From positions 1 through 9,693 of the forward strand of contig CAZJFC010000062.1 of assembly GCA_964545245.1 (NCBI GenBank): a stretch of DNA of 9,693 nt, read 5' to 3'. How positions within the stretch are numbered: the first letter of the stretch is position 1; the number at the start of each line of letters is the position of its first letter. The position numbers and the translations under genes are program-made. Below the pieces are notes generated by a model. That model searched no databases. It worked only from the letters and a program-made list of their open reading frames with translations, and was not told where the DNA came from. Shown here in pieces: positions 4,690-9,693 of this stretch. Origin of the DNA: CAZJFC01 sp964545245. Its GTDB lineage: Bacteria; Pseudomonadota; Alphaproteobacteria; Rickettsiales; 21-14-0-20-44-7.

Positions 4690-6156
4690 CTACGCGACAG
4701 CGTTCATATTTTCGAAGAACTCGTTGTTGTCCTTCGAGTCTTTCATCTTCTTGACAAGGAATTCCATACCGTCGCCGGAACCCATCGGGTCGAGGATGCG
4801 GCGCAGCACCCACATGCGGGTGAGGGTTGCCTTATCGACAAGCAAATCTTCCTTGCGCGTGCCGGATTTGGTGACGTCAATCGCAGGGAATACGCGTTTA
4901 TCGGCCATTTTGCGGTCAAGCACGATCTCGGAGTTGCCGGTTCCCTTGAATTCCTCAAAGATAACCTCATCCATACGCGAGCCGGTATCGATAAGCGCGG
5001 TGGAAACAATGGTGAGCGAGCCGCCCTCCTCGATGTTACGCGCGGCGCCGAAGAAGCGTTTCGGGCGTTGCAGCGCGTTCGCGTCCACACCGCCGGTCAG
5101 CACCTTGCCCGATGACGGCACAACAGTGTTGTAGGCGCGGCCAAGGCGGGTGATGGAATCAAGCAGGATAACAACGTCGCGCTTGTGCTCGACAAGGCGT
5201 TTGGCTTTCTGGATAACCATTTCCGCAAGCGCCACGTGGCGGTTTGCCGGTTCGTCGAAAGTTGAGCTTACGACTTCGCCCTTCACATTGCGCTGCATGT
5301 CCGTCACCTCTTCCGGGCGCTCGTCGATGAGCAGCACGATAAGGAAAACTTCAGGGTGGTTGTCGGTTATCGCATGGGCGATGTTTTGCAGGAGGACGGT
5401 TTTGCCCGTGCGCGGCGGCGCGACGATCAGCGCGCGCTGGCCTTTGCCGAGCGGGGAAATGATGTCAATCACACGGGTGCTGAGATCCTTCGTGGAAGGA
5501 TCAATTCTGTCCATGACGAATTTGCTGTCGGGATATAACGGCGTAAGGTTGTCGAAATTCGCGCGGTGGCGGGCCTCCTCCGGCGCGGTGAAGTTGATTT
5601 TGTTCACCTTAAGCAGCGCGAAATACCTTTCGCCCTCTTTCGGCGCGCGGATGTTTCCTTCAACCGTATCGCCCGTTCTCAGCAAAAAGCGGCGGATTTG
5701 CGAAGGCGAAACATAGATGTCGTCCGGCCCGGCGAGATAGTTCGCTTCGGGCGAACGCAGAAAACCAAAGCCATCCGGCAAAATTTCCAGCACGCCGATG
5801 CTGAGGATGTCATAATTCTGCTCGGCCATTTTTTTGAGGATGGCAAAAATCAAATCCTGCTTCAGGAGGTTCGCCGCGTCCTCAACACCGAATTCCTCGG
5901 CCATTTCCATCAGCTCTGCCGGGCGCTTGTTCTTAAGGTCCTTCATTTTTATTTCATTACCGGATGAAGCCTCCTCGCCGCTCTCGCCTTGCTGACCGGG
6001 ACTTTCACTGGCCGGAGCCGGGGCTGCGGTTACCGGTTTCTCAGCAGGTTTTTCCGCCGGTTTTTCCGGCTGGGGCATTGATAATGTGCGCGTTGTCAGT
6101 TTTTTACGCGCTGGTTTTTTCTGTTCCGGGTTTTCGTTGTCTTTATTTTCATCCAT
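4690..6156 (-). CDS. rho: Transcription termination factor Rho, with N-terminal extension
   Basis: This is a hexameric RNA-dependent ATPase/helicase that binds C-rich RNA and ends transcription. In the 488-residue protein, the N-terminal helical domain begins at MKDLKNKRPAELMEMAEEFG (71-90). The cold-shock-like primary RNA-binding domain includes DGFGFLRSP (128-136). Walker A is APPRTGKT (246-253), the catalytic Glu lies in LLIDERPEE (about 279), and Walker B is VVILLDS (328-334). The secondary-site R loop is KGTGNSE (404-410). E. coli Rho is about 419 residues; the excess is residues 1-70, a charged Pro/Lys/Glu/Ala-rich tract with KPAEKPAEKP. Translation from Met71 (5944-5946) is possible; neither start has a good Shine-Dalgarno. 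A promoter lies at 6304-6332. Confidence 0.97.
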   Translation of the reverse strand: MDENKDNENPEQKKPARKKLTTRTLSMPQPEKPAEKPAEKPVTAAPAPASESPGQQGESGEEASSGNEIKMKDLKNKRPAELMEMAEEFGVEDAANLLKQDLIFAILKKMAEQNYDILSIGVLEILPDGFGFLRSPEANYLAGPDDIYVSPSQIRRFLLRTGDTVEGNIRAPKEGERYFALLKVNKINFTAPEEARHRANFDNLTPLYPDSKFVMDRIDPSTKDLSTRVIDIISPLGKGQRALIVAPPRTGKTVLLQNIAHAITDNHPEVFLIVLLIDERPEEVTDMQRNVKGEVVSSTFDEPANRHVALAEMVIQKAKRLVEHKRDVVILLDSITRLGRAYNTVVPSSGKVLTGGVDANALQRPKRFFGAARNIEEGGSLTIVSTALIDTGSRMDEVIFEEFKGTGNSEIVLDRKMADKRVFPAIDVTKSGTRKEDLLVDKATLTRMWVLRRILDPMGSGDGMEFLVKKMKDSKDNNEFFENMNAVA

Positions 6157-6214
6157 ATGATTTTATATTCTATATTATTGTTATATTATTGATTTAAATT
6201 GTTATTTATATTAT

Positions 6215-6300
6215 CGGCAGGGAATTGCTGATTGGCTTTGCCGTTAAAACTGAAGAATTGATTGTCGGGTTTTGTGGGGATAAAATTTGTTGGTGAGGGG
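6215..6300 (-). promoter_or_regulatory. C-rich, G-poor rho leader (candidate rut site)
   Basis: Read as RNA, the first part of the predicted rho leader has roughly three times as many C as G and many YC dinucleotides (CCCC, CCACC, ACCC, TTCC), with little obvious structure except CGGCA/TGCCG (6215-6243). Unstructured C-over-G RNA is what Rho binds. Rho is known to attenuate its own transcription in the leader in E. coli; the same use here is inference. Confidence 0.45.
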
Positions 6301-6303
6301 CTT

Positions 6304-6332
6304 TTGATATTACGCGTTTTCTTTCCTGTCAA
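6304..6332 (-). promoter_or_regulatory. Promoter of rho
   Basis: On the minus strand, perfect TTGACA (6327-6332), a 17-bp spacer and TATCAA (6304-6309) occur. The start site would be near 6297, giving rho a leader of about 140 nt and separating its transcription from the RNA candidate upstream. Confidence 0.6.
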
Positions 6333-6424
6333 AATGTTTTTTATTTAAAAGCAGTTATTTAGGAACAATTCCTGAGTAATTTTCAAAGTTGTGTGGATTT
6401 TTAACAGTGAAATTTTAAGGCTTA

Positions 6425-6581
6425 GAAAGTGAGTTCCAGTTTGTCGTCGGACTCTTTACCCATACCGTCCTCGATTCCTCTTAGACTACCAGCCGGTTCT
6501 GCGTTCCATCGCCGGTCAGGTTCCCTTATAGGCTGTTTGTGCGAGGCGACTTTGCCTAACAAAACAAACCAGAACTCACTT
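6425..6581 (-). ncRNA. Candidate structured small RNA between metK and rho
   Basis: The ends of this roughly 157-nt segment pair: AAGTGAGTTCTGGTTTG at the 5' side with CAAACTGGAACTCACTT at the 3' side, 17 continuous base pairs. Two of the pairs are U-G and G-U on the minus strand but would be C-A mismatches on the plus strand, so the RNA should be minus. Inside are CCTCG/CGAGG, TAGGC/GCCTA and GGAC/GTCC pairings and an apical ACC..CCGG/CCGG..GGT stem. A -10-like TATATT lies 3-4 nt before the stem. The interior is GC-richer than the flanks and has no ORF. A long closing stem, internal bubble and apical hairpin at about 160 nt would suit a divergent 6S RNA, but I see no diagnostic sequence; it is not RNase P, tmRNA or SRP RNA. 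Confidence 0.6.
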
Positions 6582-6583
6582 GG

Positions 6584-6616
6584 AATATACCTAGCAAATT
6601 ATTTTTAAAATTGCAA
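6584..6616 (-). promoter_or_regulatory. Candidate promoter of the structured RNA
   Basis: On the minus strand, TTGCAA (6611-6616) is followed after 17 bp by TAGGTA (6588-6593). This overlaps the better -10 match TATATT (6584-6589). Either predicts a start within a few bases of 6580, exactly where the closing stem begins. Confidence 0.4.
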
Positions 6617-6691
6617 CAAAAAACCCTGCTGCAATGCGGCAAAACTGTGGCCGAATGGACACATCACTGCCCTTATGCAACTCGCCCCCCT

Positions 6692-6861
6692 CCTGTCATC
6701 CTCGTGATTTTTGTCAGTAGACAAAAATACACGGGGATCCAGCAATAAAATGTCAGCAGATATTTTATTGTGCAAAAAGTCTCCTGACTTTTTGCCGAAA
6801 CACTAATGTCCTCTGGATACCGGATATTTTTTTCTCCTGAAAAAAATTCCGGTATGACGGG
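6692..6861. repeat. Composite palindromic repeat element of four hairpins
   Basis: The ends are near-perfect inverted repeats, CCTGTCAT (6692-6699) and ATGACGGG (6854-6861). Between them are four hairpins. The first is ATCCTCGTG-A-TTTTTGTC / GACAAAAA-TA-CACGGGGAT (6698-6738). The second is CAATAAAAT/ATTTTATTG (6743-6770). The third is a perfect GCAAAAAGTC-TCCT-GACTTTTTGC (6772-6795). The fourth is ATACCGGA-TA-TTTTTTTC / GAAAAAAA-T-TCCGGTAT with loop TCCT (6817-6855). The fourth is related to the element at 4361-4405. There is no ORF and no transposase; it looks like abutting non-autonomous palindromic repeats beyond metK. Nothing notable is seen at 6620-6690 next to it. Confidence 0.65.
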
Positions 6862-6888
6862 TAGATGGTGGCGCTTGAGCGCAATTAG

Positions 6889-8094
6889 TCAGGCCGCTTT
6901 CTCTGCCGCTTTGCGGAATTCTTCGGCGAGGTCGGTTTTTTCCCATGAGAAACCGCCATCATCTTCCGGCTTGCGGCCAAAATGCCCATAGGCCGATGTG
7001 CGGCGGTAGATCGGGCGGTTAAGCTGGAGCTTCTCGCGGATCGCGCGGGGGGAGAGGTCAACAATCTCGGTCACTATCTTCGCCAGTTTCTGCTCATCCA
7101 CCTCACCCGTCCCGTGGGTGTTCACATAAACCGAAAGCGGTTTGGAAACGCCGATCGCGTATGAAACCTGCAAGGTGCAACGCTCCGCAATTCCCGCAGC
7201 AACGATATTTTTTGCGACATAACGCGTGGCATAGGCCGCTGAACGGTCAACCTTTGTCGGGTCCTTGCCGGAAAACGCGCCGCCGCCATGCGGGGCGGAA
7301 CCGCCGTAAGTATCGACGATGATCTTGCGCCCGGTCAGGCCTGAATCGCCTTCCGGCCCGCCGATAACGAAATTGCCCGTCGGGTTAACGTAAAACTCCG
7401 CTTCATCGCACATCCAGCCTTCCGGCAGGATTTTTACGATATACGGGCGGATGATCTCACGCACCTGTTTCTGGTTCAGTTTCGCGTCGTGCTGGTGGGA
7501 AACAACGACTGAAGTCGCCCTCACCGCACGGCCATTGCCTTCGTTATCGTTCTCATAAAGAAGCGTAACCTGCGATTTCGCGTCCGGCCCAAGGCCTTTT
7601 AATTCACCGGATTTACGGGCCTCGGTCAGCACGCGCAGGATTTTGTGCGAATAATAAATCGGCGCGGGCATTAAATCCTCGGTTTCGGTGCAGGCATAGC
7701 CGAACATAATTCCCTGGTCGCCCGCCCCTTCATCCTTGGAGTCCTTCGAGTCAACCCCCATCGCGATATCAGGCGACTGGGTAATCATGTAATTATGGAT
7801 GTTCACTTTCTGCCAGTGGAAACGCTCCTGCTCATAACCGATATCGCGGATGACACTGCGCGCTATCGAGCTGATATCCTCCTTGCTGAGCGTGTTGGTG
7901 GAACGCGTTTCGCCGCCGATAATCACATTGTCGGGCGTAACCATGACTTCCGCCGCCACGCGCGAGTGAGGGTCTTTTGAAAGGAACGCGTCAACAATCG
8001 CGTCGGAGATCTGGTCGCAGATTTTATCCGGATGCCCCTCGGCAACCGATTCGCTGGTAAAAAGAAATTCACCGGGAAAATTTTTCTTCAACAT
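6889..8094 (-). CDS. metK: S-adenosylmethionine synthetase
   Basis: This cytoplasmic enzyme makes S-adenosylmethionine from methionine and ATP. The 401-residue protein contains the MAT signatures in order: ESVAEGHPDKICDQISDA (15-32, with the catalytic His21), GAGDQGIMFGYA (123-134, the adenosine/methionine loop), and the glycine-rich GGGAFSGKDPTKVDRSAAY (270-288, phosphate binding). E. coli MetK is 384 residues, so length is normal. The motif GHPDK starts at residue 20, which fits this ATG, and AGGGG sits about 9 nt upstream. It follows the HTH gene after 56 bp and is probably co-transcribed with it. There is no room for a SAM riboswitch in that gap. Confidence 0.98.
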   Translation of the reverse strand: MLKKNFPGEFLFTSESVAEGHPDKICDQISDAIVDAFLSKDPHSRVAAEVMVTPDNVIIGGETRSTNTLSKEDISSIARSVIRDIGYEQERFHWQKVNIHNYMITQSPDIAMGVDSKDSKDEGAGDQGIMFGYACTETEDLMPAPIYYSHKILRVLTEARKSGELKGLGPDAKSQVTLLYENDNEGNGRAVRATSVVVSHQHDAKLNQKQVREIIRPYIVKILPEGWMCDEAEFYVNPTGNFVIGGPEGDSGLTGRKIIVDTYGGSAPHGGGAFSGKDPTKVDRSAAYATRYVAKNIVAAGIAERCTLQVSYAIGVSKPLSVYVNTHGTGEVDEQKLAKIVTEIVDLSPRAIREKLQLNRPIYRRTSAYGHFGRKPEDDGGFSWEKTDLAEEFRKAAEKAA

Positions 8095-8150
8095 ATGGTA
8101 AAACCCCTATCGCTTAAAATGCTAATTAATGCGAAAAGGGTCTACCAGAG

Positions 8151-8540
8151 CTAAGATTTGTCTGCAAGGGATTTGATAAGCTCAAGCGCCTTCTTGCGGA
8201 TCTTCGGGTCGGAAATCTGGTAATATGCCCTGACCAGCGCCATTGTTTCGCGGCTGCGGGAGCTTTCGGCGTCGTAAGCCTCAATCTCCTCGGCGAGGCC
8301 ATACATCATATTGTCTTCCGCGCCATATTCCTCGAAGAAATAACCAACCGGAACTTCAAGCGCCTTAGAAATCTCATAAAGGCGGCTTGAGCCGATACGG
8401 TTAATACCTTTCTCATATTTCTGGACCTGCTGGAAGGTGATGCCCAAGGCATCGGCAAGTTGCTCCTGGCTGACGCCCATGATCGAGCGTCTTAATCTTA
8501 GTCTTTTTCCTACATGTATGTCTATCGGGTTTGCTGGCAT
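8151..8540 (-). CDS. XRE-family HTH transcriptional regulator
   Basis: This 129-residue protein is of the Cro/C1 type. The helix-turn-helix domain covers about residues 8-68: VGKRLRLRRSIMGVSQEQLA then ALGITFQQVQKYEKGINRIGSSRLYEISKALEVPVGYFFE. The recognition helix is ITFQQVQKYEKG. The tail is acidic then helical (AEEIEAYDAE, IRKKALELIKSLADKS) and may mediate oligomerisation. The PxDIHVGKRLRLRR...ITFQQVQKYEKG form is typical of a group widespread in alphaproteobacteria, where it often sits between lnt and metK as here. Target genes are unknown to me. AAGGAA lies about 10 nt before the ATG and a promoter-like pair lies at 8597-8625. It could regulate its own operon, which is inference. Confidence 0.93.
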   Translation of the reverse strand: MPANPIDIHVGKRLRLRRSIMGVSQEQLADALGITFQQVQKYEKGINRIGSSRLYEISKALEVPVGYFFEEYGAEDNMMYGLAEEIEAYDAESSRSRETMALVRAYYQISDPKIRKKALELIKSLADKS

Positions 8541-8596
8541 CTGATTTACTTTCCTTTTTGGATTACTCCAAGTGTATTTCCAATCTTGCTTACTTT

Positions 8597-8625
8597 TTAT
8601 TAAAGCATAAAACTAGAATTTTCAA
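8597..8625 (-). promoter_or_regulatory. Candidate promoter of the HTH gene and metK
   Basis: On the minus strand, TTGAAA (8620-8625), a 17-bp spacer and TAATAA (8597-8602) lie just after the lnt stop. The predicted leader is about 50 nt. This would let the HTH gene and metK be transcribed separately from lnt. Confidence 0.45.
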
Positions 8626-8634
8626 TACCGTTTT

Positions 8635-9693
8635 TCATATTTTTCGGATTATTATTGATAAGGCCAGCGTAAATATCAATAAAATCAGAAAAGGCAAGTG
8701 CTGATATGATGAATATACCGTTTTTTCGTAAACAGGTGGAGGAATCGTGGCATCAATCACTTTTTTCTCGTCATAACCGGCATAATCAATAATCCGCCCA
8801 TGCGCATTTATGATTGCCGATATCCCCGTATTGGCACTGCGGAGAACCGGAACCCCCTGCTCGATCGCCCGCATTTGGGACATCGCAAGGTGTTGGCGCG
8901 GCCCCGTGCTGTTACCGAACCACCCGTCATTGGTTACATTAACGATAACATCCGGCCTCTCATCACTGAATGAAAGTTCAGGGAAAATTATCTCATAACA
9001 AATAAGCGGTAAGAACTTCAATCCATTCGCGGTTATTACCTTAATTTTATTACCTTCGGAGAAATCCACCGCGCCGGGAGTAATCTTATCAAGCGGCAGG
9101 AATTGGCGGAAAGGCACGTATTCCCCAAACGGCACAAGATGTTTTTTGTCATATGTATCCTCAACTTTTTCCTTCGAGACGGCATATACCGAATTCCATA
9201 TCCTGAAATCCTGCCTGCTCTCGCCTTCCGATCTCAGCGCGCCGAGGATGGTGAGGGAATTTTCCGGGGTTACGCCGCGTATGGTGTCGATCACCAGCTC
9301 CTCGCGGTTAAGGTGGTAAGGAACCGCGCTTTCCGGCCAGATAATGAATTTCGCCTTTTCGATCCCTTCGGTTTTTACCAGTTCCACCGTTTCAACGAAC
9401 TGGCGGCCCGACTCCATCGGGTCCCATTTCAGGCTCTGCGGTATGTTGGGCTGGATGATCCGTACGCTGGGTGGCTCCTTCCCTTCCTGCATGGCGGCGG
9501 CTATCGTTTCATGCGATTTGATATATGACGAACCATAGAACCAGCCGCCGACCGCAATGATGAAATAAAGCGCAAGATATATTCCGCTTTTGTAGCCATG
9601 CGGAACCAGCGCGAGGAACACTACCAGATAGCTAAGCAGGTAAACCCCGCCGATGGAAGCAAGCTGCGCAAATTCAAGTGAAAACAATGCCGA
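8635..9693 (-). CDS. lnt: Apolipoprotein N-acyltransferase, C-terminal part
   Basis: This inner-membrane enzyme adds the third acyl chain to the N-terminal Cys of lipoproteins, using phospholipid as donor. The 352 residues in view are the last two N-terminal membrane segments (SIGGVYLLSYLVVFLALVP and IYLALYFIIAVGGWFYG), the periplasmic nitrilase-like domain and a C-terminal helix (PFLILLIFTLALSIII). The catalytic triad is complete, numbered from the window edge: Glu121 in IIWPESAVPY, Lys183 in YDKKHLVPFGEYVP and Cys232 in LICYEIIFPE. NVTNDGWFG and HLAMSQMRAIEQGVPVLRSANTG are further family signatures. The frame is open to the edge, so the true start lies outside; a TTG at 9687 is not a start. 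The HTH gene and metK follow. Confidence 0.96.
   Translation of the reverse strand, partial: SALFSLEFAQLASIGGVYLLSYLVVFLALVPHGYKSGIYLALYFIIAVGGWFYGSSYIKSHETIAAAMQEGKEPPSVRIIQPNIPQSLKWDPMESGRQFVETVELVKTEGIEKAKFIIWPESAVPYHLNREELVIDTIRGVTPENSLTILGALRSEGESRQDFRIWNSVYAVSKEKVEDTYDKKHLVPFGEYVPFRQFLPLDKITPGAVDFSEGNKIKVITANGLKFLPLICYEIIFPELSFSDERPDVIVNVTNDGWFGNSTGPRQHLAMSQMRAIEQGVPVLRSANTGISAIINAHGRIIDYAGYDEKKVIDATIPPPVYEKTVYSSYQHLPFLILLIFTLALSIIIRKI

Noticed and set aside
5150..5716. Plus-strand ORF opposite rho
   Set aside because: It is a shadow of rho codon use; no start signal or domain.
6425..6581. SRP RNA or a FMN/cobalamin riboswitch
   Set aside because: The GGUCAGGUCCGGAAGGAAGCAGCC-type core and riboswitch cores are absent, and there is no downstream gene of the right pathway.
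6806..6991. Plus-strand ORF of 61 codons
   Set aside because: It starts within the palindromic repeat and runs antisense into the end of metK.
8095..8150. SAM riboswitch before metK
   Set aside because: The gap to the HTH stop is only 56 bp and shows no matching conserved core.

Overview
The window reads as an alphaproteobacterial chromosome segment. The evidence is gene order and protein resemblance: lnt, a small XRE-type HTH gene and metK sit in the order I know from alphaproteobacteria, and a CoxF-like microprotein precedes a Cox11/COX3 pair. Dispersed GTCAT...CCGG-type palindromes in the spacers resemble those of Rickettsiales-like or Micavibrio-like genomes; that last placement is inference.

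Layout. Nearly everything is on the minus strand. From right to left: the C-terminal part of lnt (runs off the right edge), the HTH regulator, metK, a 732-bp spacer, rho, a 385-bp spacer, then coxF-like, ctaG/cox11 and ctaE/cox3. The only plus-strand gene is a polytopic membrane protein at 449-1936, which converges on ctaE across a 648-bp spacer. tRNA-Cys(GCA) and the start of fmt lie at the left edge on the minus strand.

Function. The genes are mostly core: initiator-tRNA formylation (fmt), Cys decoding, S-adenosylmethionine synthesis (metK), transcription termination (rho), lipoprotein N-acylation (lnt), and insertion of CuB plus subunit III of an aa3-type cytochrome oxidase. The catalytic subunits and haem enzymes of the oxidase are not here, so this is a detached assembly module.

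The spacers hold the less ordinary material. (1) A candidate minus-strand structured RNA of about 157 nt (6425-6581) is closed by a 17-bp stem whose two wobble positions pair only on the minus strand. (2) A good promoter for rho is followed by a C-rich, G-poor leader, as expected for Rho autoregulation. (3) A strong minus-strand promoter with a palindrome in its spacer (2267-2296) reads into a region without a recognised gene. (4) Several different hairpins share an AGGA loop, and a two-copy repeat sits directly after ctaE and after rho. Two genes (449 and 4304) have -10 boxes about 7-8 nt before the ATG and no Shine-Dalgarno, which suggests leaderless mRNAs. No CRISPR array, IS transposase, phage gene or defence system was seen.
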